DNA of 64,000 nucleotides from Hydrogenobaculum sp. 3684 (GTDB lineage Bacteria; Aquificota; Aquificia; Aquificales; Aquificaceae). The stretch is from contig NC_015557.1 in NCBI RefSeq assembly GCF_000213785.1, forward strand, positions 1,488,776 through 1,552,775, read 5' to 3'. Both the position numbers and the translations under genes were made by a program. The notes below the pieces were generated by a model, which was not told the DNA's origin, did not search any database, and saw only the letters and a list, made by a program, of their open reading frames with translations. Below are positions 51,969 through 60,329 of this stretch, one piece after another (positions within the stretch are counted from its first letter, which is position 1; each line of letters opens with the position of its first letter).

Positions 51969-53230
51969 GTGACGCTTACCTTGTTATAGAACAATCAAAA
52001 CATATGGAAGGGACTTTGGAAGTCTCTGGGGCAAAAAACGCAACTTTGCCTCTTATGGCAGCCACCATCTTGACAGAAGAGCCTTGCATCATAAGAAATG
52101 TACCAGATTTGCTTGATATAAAAAATATGATAGAGCTTCTTTCTGATATGGGCAAAAAAATCACAATGGACAAAAATACCCTATGCATAGAAGGGCCCAT
52201 TTTAAACAAAGAAACCAGAGAAGACATAGTGCGTAAAATGAGAGCTTCTGTTTTGGTGATGGGCCCTCTTATAGCAAAGTATAAAAGCGGTAAAGTGTCC
52301 ATGCCAGGAGGGTGTTCTATTGGGGCAAGGCCTATAGATCAGCATTTAAAAGCTGCCAAGAAAATAGGCGTAGATATTGAGATTGAACAAGGTTTTATAA
52401 ATTTAAAAGCCCAAAACTTAAACCCTATTGATTTTAGATTTGATATGATAACGGTAACTGGCACTGAAAATGTGTTTTGTATGTTAAGCACATTAGAAGA
52501 TGAATCAATACTAAGAAACATCGCTTTAGAACCAGAGGTGATAAACTTAGTAGATGCTCTAAGACAGATGGGTGTTTTGATAGAAATAGACGAGTCAGAA
52601 AGAACAGCCAAGATAAAAGGTAAAAAAGAGTTAAAGGGTTTTGATATAAAAGTAATACCAGATAGAATTGAAGCGGGTACGTTTATGGTTTTAGCCCTTG
52701 CCACTGGCTCAAAAATAAACATAGTAAATCTAAACGTAAACCATATAGAAAGTGTATTGCAAAAGCTTGAGATAGCAGGTGCTAAGATAGATATTTTGTT
52801 GCCTGATAGTGTCTTGGTTTATCCAAAAGAAGATAAAATAAACCCTTTATATATAGAAACCCTTGAATACCCTGGTTTTCCTACGGATATGCAAGCTCAG
52901 TTTATGAGTCTACTTTCTATAGCAGATGGGGAGTCTACCATAGTAGAAAATATCTTTGAAAATAGGTTTCAACACGCCCAAGAGCTTGCTCGTATGGGAG
53001 CTTGTATTACGATACATTCAAAAACAGCCTATGTAAAAGGTGTAAAAAGTTTAAAGGGTGCAGAAGTCTTTTCTACAGATCTTAGGGCATCTGCTGGGCT
53101 TGTAATAGCTGGTCTTATGGCAGAAGGCAAATCTATAATAAGGAATATATACCATCTTGATAGAGGATACGATCATATAGAACAAAAATTAGAAAAAATA
53201 GGCGCTAAGGTAAAAAGAATCAATTCTTAA
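51965..53230 (+). CDS. murA: UDP-N-acetylglucosamine 1-carboxyvinyltransferase
   Basis: MurA transfers enolpyruvate from PEP to UDP-GlcNAc, the first committed step of peptidoglycan synthesis. The 421-residue protein has SGAKNATLPLMAATIL with the catalytic Lys-Asn pair, RASVLVMGPLIAK, and PGGCSIGARPIDQH with the active-site Cys that fosfomycin alkylates. FPTDMQAQFMSL and DLRASAGLVIAGL complete the family motifs. The length is typical (E. coli 419). It is last in the rimP operon and ends at a bidirectional hairpin. Confidence 0.97.
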   Translation: MSDAYLVIEQSKHMEGTLEVSGAKNATLPLMAATILTEEPCIIRNVPDLLDIKNMIELLSDMGKKITMDKNTLCIEGPILNKETREDIVRKMRASVLVMGPLIAKYKSGKVSMPGGCSIGARPIDQHLKAAKKIGVDIEIEQGFINLKAQNLNPIDFRFDMITVTGTENVFCMLSTLEDESILRNIALEPEVINLVDALRQMGVLIEIDESERTAKIKGKKELKGFDIKVIPDRIEAGTFMVLALATGSKINIVNLNVNHIESVLQKLEIAGAKIDILLPDSVLVYPKEDKINPLYIETLEYPGFPTDMQAQFMSLLSIADGESTIVENIFENRFQHAQELARMGACITIHSKTAYVKGVKSLKGAEVFSTDLRASAGLVIAGLMAEGKSIIRNIYHLDRGYDHIEQKLEKIGAKVKRINS

Positions 53231-53239
53231 TTTTTTAAA

Positions 53240-53260
53240 AGCCCCAAAACGGGGCTATAA
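53240..53260. terminator. Bidirectional terminator between murA and the outer-membrane protein gene
   Basis: AGCCCC (53240-53245) pairs with GGGGCT (53251-53256) around an AAAAC loop. The minus strand continues with CTTTTAAAAAAT, a good U-run for the gene at 53266-54099. The plus strand has only ATAAATT after the stem. Confidence 0.75.
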
Positions 53261-53265
53261 ATTAA

Positions 53266-54099
53266 TTAAAACTCTACACCTATCAAAGCGTATGGACCTT
53301 TTACTTTAACATCTGCATATACACTGCTTTGATCTATTTTTAGCTTTTCATATCTATAACCTACTTGGATAAATGGTACTATCGCACTTTTAAAAAGTCC
53401 CACTGGTGACAGCCTTAAACCAGCATTGTAGTTGTAGTAATCGTTGCTTCCGTAAGATACATAGTTTAGGTCTCCTACCAAAGATACTTGTTTTATAGGT
53501 GAAAACGTAACACCTACATGCCCCATAGGTACTGGTACTGTAAGGGATTTGCTTTCTGTATAATATCCACCAACAGATTGACCATTAATAGTTGCATTGT
53601 TACCTGTAAAAGTTTCGCTAAAATCTACTACCCTTACGTTTAGACCAAGTCTTACTTTTAGCATATCTTTTGTGGCTGTACTGATAAATGGAAGATGATA
53701 GTAAGCTTCTACATCAAATCTATCCATCTTTGCATATAGGTTGAAGTTTGCTTTTGCTTTGTAAGTTGCACCACCGAATGTAATTGGTCTACTTAGCGTA
53801 CCGTAGCCACTAAAGCTCATAGGCATGTAATCAAGCTTTAGGTTTGGAAGAATTGGTAAGTTGTTGGTTATTCTTACACCTACATAAGGACGTGTCCTTT
53901 GTGAAAAATGAGCATCGCTTTTGAGGTCTATATAGTCATTAGACCCTTGTGCTTGATAAGACACGATACCAGAAGGGTCTTGTTCTACACCGCCAGCGTC
54001 TATACTGACGTTAAACAACGGTAGGGCTTGAGACAGCGCACATGCGCTCAAGACTCCTGTTACAAGTATGCCACGCTTTAAAAGCATCAGCTTTTTCAT
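53266..54099 (-). CDS. Outer-membrane beta-barrel protein (TIGR04219-like)
   Basis: The 277-residue protein has a signal peptide (MKKLMLLKRGILVTGVLSACALSQA) followed by alternating amphipathic strands and a C-terminal phenylalanine (ALIGVEF), the mark of an outer-membrane barrel. Segments such as PLFNVSIDAGG and LPNLKLDYMPMSFSG match the TIGR04219 family of putative barrels. An LSAC string in the signal could act as a lipobox, but the barrel ending argues against a lipoprotein. GGAGG precedes the ATG by 5 nt. It is monocistronic with its own terminator. Function is unknown. Confidence 0.82.
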   Translation of the reverse strand: MKKLMLLKRGILVTGVLSACALSQALPLFNVSIDAGGVEQDPSGIVSYQAQGSNDYIDLKSDAHFSQRTRPYVGVRITNNLPILPNLKLDYMPMSFSGYGTLSRPITFGGATYKAKANFNLYAKMDRFDVEAYYHLPFISTATKDMLKVRLGLNVRVVDFSETFTGNNATINGQSVGGYYTESKSLTVPVPMGHVGVTFSPIKQVSLVGDLNYVSYGSNDYYNYNAGLRLSPVGLFKSAIVPFIQVGYRYEKLKIDQSSVYADVKVKGPYALIGVEF

Positions 54100-54211
54100 A
54101 AAAACCTCCTATTTAGTTTTTACTATTACATAAAAACTTTTGAAAATTTGTTTTCTGACATGATGATGTAATATACTTGCAAAAAATAAAATATTTTATA
54201 ATTTTTAGCTT

Positions 54212-54556
54212 ATGAAAGCAGCCATCTGTAAAGAATTTAAAAAGCCTTTGGTGATAGAAGATATACCAATACCAGAGATAGGCCCCGATGAGGTGCTTAT
54301 AAAGGGTAGATTGTCAGTGGTAGGCGCTGCCCAAGAACCAATATATGTAAATCCCTTTGATCTCATAACAAAACGTATCGTGATAACTGGCTCTGCTATA
54401 GGTGGAAGAAAGCTTTTAAGAGAGATGCTTGAGTTTTCGGCTTTTAACAACATAAAACCCATCATTCAAGAGTACAAGTTTGAAGATGTAAACAAAGCGC
54501 TCGATGATCTAAGATCTGGTAAAATAGTATTAAGAGGCGTATTAAAATTTAACTAA
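54212..54556 (+). pseudogene. Zinc-type alcohol dehydrogenase with large in-frame internal deletion
   Basis: The 114-codon frame starts like an AdhP-type alcohol dehydrogenase (MKAAICKEFKKPLVIEDIPIPEIGPDEVLIK). At residue 31 it jumps straight to the C-terminal end of the same family (GRLSVVGAAQEPIYVNPFDL, then ITGSAIGGRKLLREMLEF). Roughly 220 residues are missing, including the zinc ligands and NAD-binding loop, yet the frame is kept. The product cannot be an active dehydrogenase. A TATAAT 9 nt upstream may still transcribe it. Confidence 0.88.
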
Positions 54557-54566
54557 GGAGAGGTCT

Positions 54567-55001
54567 ATGCTAAATAGAGAACTTATAGATTTGATGAGAG
54601 ATCTTTATGTGTTTCCCGTGGTGATTAGCACGGTTACCAACGATTTAAAACCCTACAGCGCTTTGATAAGCTGGGTATACCCTGTTTCTGAAAGTAAAAT
54701 AAACATAGCTCTTAGCACAAAATCAAGAACCGCTCAAAATATAATCACAAACCCAAACGTATGTATAAGCATATTTGCTCAAGATACGGCCATAGTGGCT
54801 CATGGAAAGGGCTATCTAAAAAATAGGATAGAAGAAGTGCCTTTTGATGTATCTGCTTTTAGTATAGAGATAGAATCTGTGGAAAGTAATCTATTTCCAG
54901 GGGCTACTATACTTGGACCTATAGCTTTTGCCCATACTGGAAACATAGAAAAGGCTGTTAATCTTGATAAGATAGTGATAGAGTATCTTAAAAACGTTTG
55001 A
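54567..55001 (+). CDS. Pyridoxamine 5'-phosphate oxidase-fold (flavin-binding) protein
   Basis: This 144-residue protein has the split-barrel PPOX pattern. It begins LMRDLYVFPVVISTVTNDLKPYSALISWVYPV and has KINIALSTKSRTAQNIITNPNVCISIF, which resembles F420/FMN-binding small oxidoreductases. The cofactor and substrate are unknown. AAGGAGAGG precedes the ATG. Its stop overlaps the TTG start of the PriA-like gene (TTGA), so the two are coupled. Confidence 0.78.
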   Translation: MLNRELIDLMRDLYVFPVVISTVTNDLKPYSALISWVYPVSESKINIALSTKSRTAQNIITNPNVCISIFAQDTAIVAHGKGYLKNRIEEVPFDVSAFSIEIESVESNLFPGATILGPIAFAHTGNIEKAVNLDKIVIEYLKNV

Positions 55002-56839
55002 TATTAAAACTAGCCACCGAGTCTAGGGCTCTACAAGAAGTTTACACAGATGATGAAGACGTGCCACCAGCAGGCACGCGTATTTTTTACATTGGACTTG
55101 ATGGTTCCATAAAAGGCGGTATCCTTTGGGGTTATGATGCAAAAGCTGTAAAATCAGAAAAAACAGTTGTTTACAAAGATAAGTTACCCATAGTAAACCA
55201 AAGCGTATTTGAAGCTGTAAAAGATGCAGGTGAATACTATCTTTACCCAGCTTATACACTTTTAGCAAAGATTATTCCAGATATAATGTTTAAAGTTAAC
55301 GATAAAAGCTTGAAATTAAAGAAAGATGATGAAGATTTTACAGATAAAACGTTTAAACGTATTTTTAGGCTTTTAAAAAAAAGAAAACTATCTTTAGAAG
55401 AAGCTTATAAAAAATATACTAAAAACGCAGTGGATTTTTATATAAAAAAAGGTTTTTTGGAGGTAGAAAACAACGTAGGGCCATTGGTAAAAATTGAAGA
55501 TATAGATATAAAACCCTCTAATGAAGGACACTTTTCAAAGAGACTAAACATAGAAATAATCACAGGAGATTACAAACAAAAAATTAAGGATATAACAATA
55601 GGACCATTCCAATCCCTTGTGGTGGTTCCATCTAAACATATGTTTGATAACTTTAGAGATATCTTTGAAGATGCTATTTTTTTGAAAAGCCCAAATACAG
55701 TATCAGAGGCAAGGTTTTGCTATGAAAGCGCTATGAAAGAAGATAGAGTTTTTGTAACTACGCCTTTTGGACTGGTGCTTCCTTTTTATAATCTGAAAAA
55801 CGTTGTACTAATAGATGATATGTACTCAGAATTTTATAAATCAAAAAAAGAGCCTTATTTAGATTTTAGAAGACTTGCTTATTATGTGGCAAAGCATTAC
55901 GGTGCAAATTTATACCTTGTTTCTTTGACACTAAGCATAAACGATTATTTCCTTTACAAGGAAAAGAAAGCAAATCATATTCATATAAGCGTTAAACTGC
56001 CACATATAAAAATAGTAGAGAAAAAGGATAAAAACTTTCTAATAGATGATGAAACTATAGATATAATTAAACAGCATATCGATAAAAATATACTATTTTA
56101 TGTGAACAAATCTGGTTATAGCTATGCTTATTGTGAAAGATGCAACGCTCTTGATACATGCGTTTATTGTGAGTCTTATACCACTTATTTTAAAAGCCTA
56201 AATACCATAAAATGCACAAAATGTAAAAATGTAAATCAAGAGGGCGTTTGCTCTAGATGTGGCGGGCCTTTAAAGACGTTTGGTGCTGGTTTAGAACAAT
56301 ATAAAGAATACATAATTTCTATGTTTGGGGACAGGGAAAACTTTTCTTTTGATACTATAGAAAAAGAAGATACTTATGATATAGTGTTTGCTTTTTCCTT
56401 AGAAAACTTGTTGTTTGCTCCAGAATTAAGCGCTAGGGAAATTTATCATCATAAGCTTTGGAGTCTTTCTTTAAAAGCAAAAGAACTTTTTGTGTTAGAA
56501 ACCACTCACGTTGATAAATACGCTTTGGAATCTATCTTAAAGAACGATCAATTTATTTTTTTAGAAGATGAACTAAAAAGAAGAAAACTCAACAACGATC
56601 CTCCTTTTACAAAAGCCATACTGATAGAAATGGGAAAAGAAATATACGATCTTTACAAAGAGCTTTCTGAAGAGGATTTTTTTTATGTTTCAAAACCCCG
56701 TTATTTTTATGAAAAAGGGGAAAAACGTTTTAAGCTTTTAATAAAAGTAAAAAACACAGCAAATATAAAAAGATTGGGTCATTTGTTAAAAAGCTATAAA
56801 AATTATAAAATTCATGTTGGTATAGAATCTTTCTTATAA
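54998..56839 (+). CDS. priA: PriA-like primosomal protein lacking helicase motifs
   Basis: PriA restarts stalled replication forks. The 613-residue protein is recognisable by its zinc domain: Cys 379, 382, 388, 391, 406, 409, 418 and 421, a spacing nearly identical to E. coli PriA, followed by FGAGLEQYKEYI. The N-terminal DNA-binding part is also PriA-like. The helicase is dead by sequence: ITGDYKQK stands where GxTGSGKT should be (188-195), DDMY (273-276) replaces DEEH, and the QVAGRAGR motif is absent. It resembles actinobacterial PriA that lost ATPase activity. The start is TTG, coupled to the PPOX gene. Confidence 0.83.
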   Translation: MILKLATESRALQEVYTDDEDVPPAGTRIFYIGLDGSIKGGILWGYDAKAVKSEKTVVYKDKLPIVNQSVFEAVKDAGEYYLYPAYTLLAKIIPDIMFKVNDKSLKLKKDDEDFTDKTFKRIFRLLKKRKLSLEEAYKKYTKNAVDFYIKKGFLEVENNVGPLVKIEDIDIKPSNEGHFSKRLNIEIITGDYKQKIKDITIGPFQSLVVVPSKHMFDNFRDIFEDAIFLKSPNTVSEARFCYESAMKEDRVFVTTPFGLVLPFYNLKNVVLIDDMYSEFYKSKKEPYLDFRRLAYYVAKHYGANLYLVSLTLSINDYFLYKEKKANHIHISVKLPHIKIVEKKDKNFLIDDETIDIIKQHIDKNILFYVNKSGYSYAYCERCNALDTCVYCESYTTYFKSLNTIKCTKCKNVNQEGVCSRCGGPLKTFGAGLEQYKEYIISMFGDRENFSFDTIEKEDTYDIVFAFSLENLLFAPELSAREIYHHKLWSLSLKAKELFVLETTHVDKYALESILKNDQFIFLEDELKRRKLNNDPPFTKAILIEMGKEIYDLYKELSEEDFFYVSKPRYFYEKGEKRFKLLIKVKNTANIKRLGHLLKSYKNYKIHVGIESFL

Positions 56840-56848
56840 TTAAAAACA

Positions 56849-56877
56849 TTGAAAAAATTTTAATATTATATTAAATT
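56849..56877 (+). promoter_or_regulatory. Promoter of the 2-oxoacid:ferredoxin oxidoreductase operon
   Basis: TTGAAA (56849-56854) and TAAATT (56872-56877) are 17 nt apart. This leaves a leader of about 23 nt with GGAGG before the ATG at 56907. Confidence 0.45.
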
Positions 56878-56906
56878 ATTATCTCAAACTTTAAACGGAG
56901 GTTATA

Positions 56907-57476
56907 ATGGCTACACTGGGGCCTTATCATTTCTCACCGTACCCTACGGCAATAGTAGAAGGTGTATTAACACCACCACCTGGTAAAGGGCTTTTGTACA
57001 ACGAGATTGTAGACGAAGAAGTGGCCATGCGTGAGGCTGCTAAAGAGATGCTTACAAGGGAAAACCCAACTATATTTGTAGGACCCCTCATCATATACGC
57101 TTGGAACGAAGAAGCTAAGGAAATGGCAAAGCTTGTAAGAGAAATGGCGGAAGTCTTAAATGCCAAGATTATACCTATGGTTGACTATAGACCAAAGTAT
57201 CCAAAAATAAATCCCGAAGTAGAGATAAACCCAAACCATCCAAATCTTACAATATGGCACAACAATATAAAAGCATGTATATTTATAGGCGTTCACTGTC
57301 ATTTTGCAAATATAGCTTTGAAGATCATAAGAGCTGAAACGGATTGTTTAACAATAGCTATGTGTGCAAAAATGGGTCATGAAGATGCTATGATAACCGT
57401 TAGAGATCAACATCCAGAGGATGTGAGAAAGTTTATAGAGATAGCTAAGCAAGTAAAGAAAGAGTTAGGTAAGTAA
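56907..57476 (+). CDS. CO-dehydrogenase beta/acetyl-CoA-synthase epsilon-like subunit of a 2-oxoacid oxidoreductase operon
   Basis: The 189-residue protein resembles the CdhB/epsilon family of CO dehydrogenase/acetyl-CoA synthase complexes: GPLIIYAWNEEAKEMAKLVREM, a Rossmann-like core, NLTIWHNNIKACIFIGVHCHFAN and ETDCLTIAMCAKMGHEDA. Such a gene precedes the pyruvate or 2-oxoacid:ferredoxin oxidoreductase subunits in Aquificales (the small porD/porE or forD/forE genes of Hydrogenobacter). No CO dehydrogenase catalytic gene is present. It is probably an accessory subunit of the oxidoreductase; the exact role is unknown. GGAGG precedes the ATG; the alpha gene follows 14 nt later. Confidence 0.78.
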   Translation: MATLGPYHFSPYPTAIVEGVLTPPPGKGLLYNEIVDEEVAMREAAKEMLTRENPTIFVGPLIIYAWNEEAKEMAKLVREMAEVLNAKIIPMVDYRPKYPKINPEVEINPNHPNLTIWHNNIKACIFIGVHCHFANIALKIIRAETDCLTIAMCAKMGHEDAMITVRDQHPEDVRKFIEIAKQVKKELGK

Positions 57477-57490
57477 AGGAGGTTTTTGTT

Positions 57491-58696
57491 ATGGGTAACA
57501 ACGGTACTTACTCAGGCGTTAATAAATCGGGACAAAAGATTGTCTCACCAGATTATTTGCTTTTTGAAGCACCTAGAGAAAAGGTGTTTATGACGGGCTC
57601 CGAAGCGGTTAAAGAAGCCGTTAAAAGAGCTTCAGTGGATGCATCTGTATCATATCCTATTACACCGCAATCAGAAGCTGCTCATTTGATTGGTGAGCTC
57701 TGGGTAGAAGGTTATGTAGGTGTATACTTTAGAGGCGAGTCAGAATTTGGTGTTATGTCAGAAGTAGCAGGATGCTCAATGGCTGGTGCTAGAGTAATAA
57801 CAACCACCTCTGGACCAGGAACCCTAAGAGCCATGGAAAACTTTCCTATGTGGGCAGGTTCTAGATTGCCTATACAGCTTGTTTTGATGGCAAGAGGTGT
57901 GAACGCCCCTCTTACGATACAACCAGACAACTTAGAAATAAGCTTTTTACTTGATACAGGTGTTATGATATGGCACGCTGAAAATGCTCAAGAGCTTTTT
58001 GATATGATTTTGGCTGGTTTTGTAGTGGCAGAAAAAACCGATGTACACGTACCCATCATCACCGCAATAGATGGTTTCTTTATATCTCACACAAGGGAAT
58101 CTATAATGATTCCACCAGAAGATATAGCTCTTCCTCCTTACAATCCTTATACGTCACCAACACCAATAATAGATGCTGAAATAGCTCCTGGAAGATATAT
58201 AAAAGACCCGTTTGTTATGAAATCAAACTACATATCTTACGCTACTCACGCAAGCTGGCAATGGGAAGTAAGAGCAGCTATAGAACGCTCTAGACCTTAC
58301 GCTAAACACTATCTAAAAGGTTTAATAGAAGAGTACGGTGATCCTGAAGCAGAGCTTGTGTTTGTGGCAAGCGGAACTGCAGCTTCACAAGCTAAGGAAG
58401 CTACAAGAATGCTATTGGATGAAGGTATAAAGGCAAAGGTTGTAAAAGTAAAAAGCATTAGACCATTCCCACATCAAGAGCTTTTAGAAGCTACAAAAAA
58501 TGCAAAGTACATAATGGTCCCAGAGTTTAATATTGTGGGATGGTTAGAAAGAGAAGTAAGAGCAGCTTTCTATGGAAAGTCAAATGCTACCATAATAGGT
58601 ACGCCAAGGGTAGCTGGTGGTATGACAATGCCACCAGAAATTATATACAAAGATGCCTTAAAGATCTTAGGCAAGGAGGTAAGCTATGTCCTTTAA
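57491..58696 (+). CDS. porA: Pyruvate/2-oxoacid:ferredoxin oxidoreductase alpha subunit
   Basis: The alpha subunit helps bind thiamine diphosphate and CoA in the enzyme that interconverts 2-oxoacid and acyl-CoA with ferredoxin. In an autotroph it works in the carboxylating direction of the reductive TCA cycle. The 401-residue protein contains YPITPQSEAAHLIGE near residues 55-69, ESEFGVMSEVAGCSMAGAR, TTTSGPGTLRAMENFPMWAG and PIITAIDGFFISH. AGGAGG precedes the ATG. Its end overlaps the beta start by 11 bp. Pyruvate is the likely substrate, but another 2-oxoacid is possible. Confidence 0.93.
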   Translation: MGNNGTYSGVNKSGQKIVSPDYLLFEAPREKVFMTGSEAVKEAVKRASVDASVSYPITPQSEAAHLIGELWVEGYVGVYFRGESEFGVMSEVAGCSMAGARVITTTSGPGTLRAMENFPMWAGSRLPIQLVLMARGVNAPLTIQPDNLEISFLLDTGVMIWHAENAQELFDMILAGFVVAEKTDVHVPIITAIDGFFISHTRESIMIPPEDIALPPYNPYTSPTPIIDAEIAPGRYIKDPFVMKSNYISYATHASWQWEVRAAIERSRPYAKHYLKGLIEEYGDPEAELVFVASGTAASQAKEATRMLLDEGIKAKVVKVKSIRPFPHQELLEATKNAKYIMVPEFNIVGWLEREVRAAFYGKSNATIIGTPRVAGGMTMPPEIIYKDALKILGKEVSYVL

Positions 58697-59546
58697 TATA
58701 TATAAAGTAAACGAAGAGCTTAGAGAATTTATGCCTCCAGAAATACTGGAGCTTGAAGAAAAAGCCACTTGGGGTAATCCTAAAAGGGGCGTAATGGATT
58801 TACCCTATGCAAAAGAACTATTAGAAGAGCATTCTCTTTGCGCAGGATGTCCAGAGTCGGATGCTTTTAGATATATACTTGCATCTTTGCCAAATCCAGA
58901 AGATACCATAATTGTAAATTCCACTGGGTGTACATCACTTGTGTTTCCTCATATAGCCTTACATACTGTTCACTCTTTGTTTGGGAACCAAAATGCGGTT
59001 GCCAGCGGTATAAAAAGGGTTTTAGAGTATAGATTTCCTAATAAAGTAAAAGATGTCGTGGTGTTGGCGGGTGACGGTGCTACTGTCGATATAGGTTTAG
59101 ATTGTACATTACAATCTTTCTTCAGACAAGAGAAAATCACCACCATATGCTACGATAACGAAGTTTATGCAAATACCGGTGGTCAAGAAAGCGGTTTGAC
59201 GGTGAAAGGCCACGTGTTTAAGATGGCTCCCAAGGGTAAACAGTGGGATAAAGTCCCTATGTGGCAACTTGCTATAGATTCAGGTTGTCATTACGTGGTA
59301 AGGATGACAGTCTCATCACCTCGTAGGGTTGAACAAGCTGTTAAAAAAGCTATATACGTAGCTAGAGAAGTAGGTCCAACATATATTCATCTTTACACAC
59401 CTTGTATACTTGAAATAGGAAGAAACTCAGATGAAGGCTTAGAAGAAATGAAGCTTGGTGATAAAGAAAGGTTTGCTTTCTTTGAATATATGACTCCTCA
59501 AGCAGAGGAAGTGATTAAAAGGAAAAAGGAGGAAGGTTTAATATGA
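58686..59546 (+). CDS. porB: Pyruvate/2-oxoacid:ferredoxin oxidoreductase beta subunit
   Basis: The beta subunit binds thiamine diphosphate and the proximal [4Fe-4S] cluster. The 286-residue protein has SLCAGCPESDAFRY, STGCTSL and YTPCILEIG, which supply the four cluster cysteines. The thiamine motif is AGDGATVDIGL...CYDNEVYANTGGQ. AAGGAGG precedes the ATG, and its stop overlaps the gamma start by 4 bp. The tight overlap on both sides suggests balanced translation of the complex. Confidence 0.94.
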   Translation: MSFNIYKVNEELREFMPPEILELEEKATWGNPKRGVMDLPYAKELLEEHSLCAGCPESDAFRYILASLPNPEDTIIVNSTGCTSLVFPHIALHTVHSLFGNQNAVASGIKRVLEYRFPNKVKDVVVLAGDGATVDIGLDCTLQSFFRQEKITTICYDNEVYANTGGQESGLTVKGHVFKMAPKGKQWDKVPMWQLAIDSGCHYVVRMTVSSPRRVEQAVKKAIYVAREVGPTYIHLYTPCILEIGRNSDEGLEEMKLGDKERFAFFEYMTPQAEEVIKRKKEEGLI

Positions 59547-60283
59547 CAATTCAACAACCAGTAAGGAAACGTCTTAATATACGTATGCCAGCGTTGGGTG
59601 GTCAAGGAGCCGTTACCGCAGCTCACATTATAGCTACCGCAGCAGACTACGAAGGATACTATGCTGTTTCAAATCCATTCTTTGGCGCCGAAAAACGTAT
59701 GGCTCCTGCTGAATCTTATGCTCGCATAGGTATAGAACCTATATACGACAGAGGAGAAGTGGTTTATCCAGATATCATCATGGTTTTTCACCATCACGTT
59801 ATTACCATGGGTAAATCTTATACTATGCCTTTTTACTCTGGTATAAAAAGAAACGGTATCATCATAATAAACACCGACGAGGAACTTTTGAAACCAGAGG
59901 ATTATAAGAAGCTTGATTCTATAAACGTAAAAGTTTTAAACTTCCCAGCTACCAAAATAGCTATAGATATAGCAGGCACAGAGCTCTCTACAAATATGGC
60001 CATGATAGGTGCTTTGTTTGGTGCTACTCAGATAGTTGGTTTGCCTGCTATAGAAGAGGGTATAAAATCAAGGTTTATGAAAAAGTTTGTAGCCTCTGGT
60101 GGTACAGCTTCTTTGGACTCAGCACTAGAAAGAAAGTTTAAGAAAAAATTGGAGCTTATAGAGAAAAACCTAAATACCGCAAGAGAAGCTTTCAACATGG
60201 CTTTGGAATGGGCTAAGGAAAACGGTATTAGTCCCATGCTTCCACCTGCTCCAATGAAAAAACAAGAACCTGTTCAAGCTTAA
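59543..60283 (+). CDS. porG: Pyruvate/2-oxoacid:ferredoxin oxidoreductase gamma subunit
   Basis: The gamma subunit completes the CoA-binding side of the complex. The 246-residue protein starts with RIPALGGQGAV-type sequence (RMPALGGQGAVTAAHIIATAA), then NPFFGAEKRMAPAESYARIG and ELSTNMAMIGALFGA, all typical of the POR/KOR gamma family. A short Pro/Gln-rich tail ends the protein. No ferredoxin-like delta gene follows; a strong hairpin lies 8 nt after the stop. The electron-transfer subunit must be elsewhere or absent. Confidence 0.93.
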   Translation: MTIQQPVRKRLNIRMPALGGQGAVTAAHIIATAADYEGYYAVSNPFFGAEKRMAPAESYARIGIEPIYDRGEVVYPDIIMVFHHHVITMGKSYTMPFYSGIKRNGIIIINTDEELLKPEDYKKLDSINVKVLNFPATKIAIDIAGTELSTNMAMIGALFGATQIVGLPAIEEGIKSRFMKKFVASGGTASLDSALERKFKKKLELIEKNLNTAREAFNMALEWAKENGISPMLPPAPMKKQEPVQA

Positions 60284-60291
60284 CATACCAT

Positions 60292-60312
60292 CCTCCGCCT
60301 TTTGGCGGGGGA
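60292..60312 (+). terminator. Hairpin terminator of the oxidoreductase operon
   Basis: CCTCCGCC (60292-60299) pairs with GGCGGGGG (60304-60311) around a TTTT loop, with one G-T pair. AATCTATATAT follows instead of a pure T-run, so termination may be partial. Confidence 0.7.
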
Positions 60313-60329
60313 ATCTATATATATATTAA

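Noticed and set aside
54025..54099. Lipobox (LSAC) in the signal peptide at 54099
   Set aside because: The mature protein has a beta-barrel pattern and C-terminal Phe, so ordinary signal peptidase cleavage is more likely.
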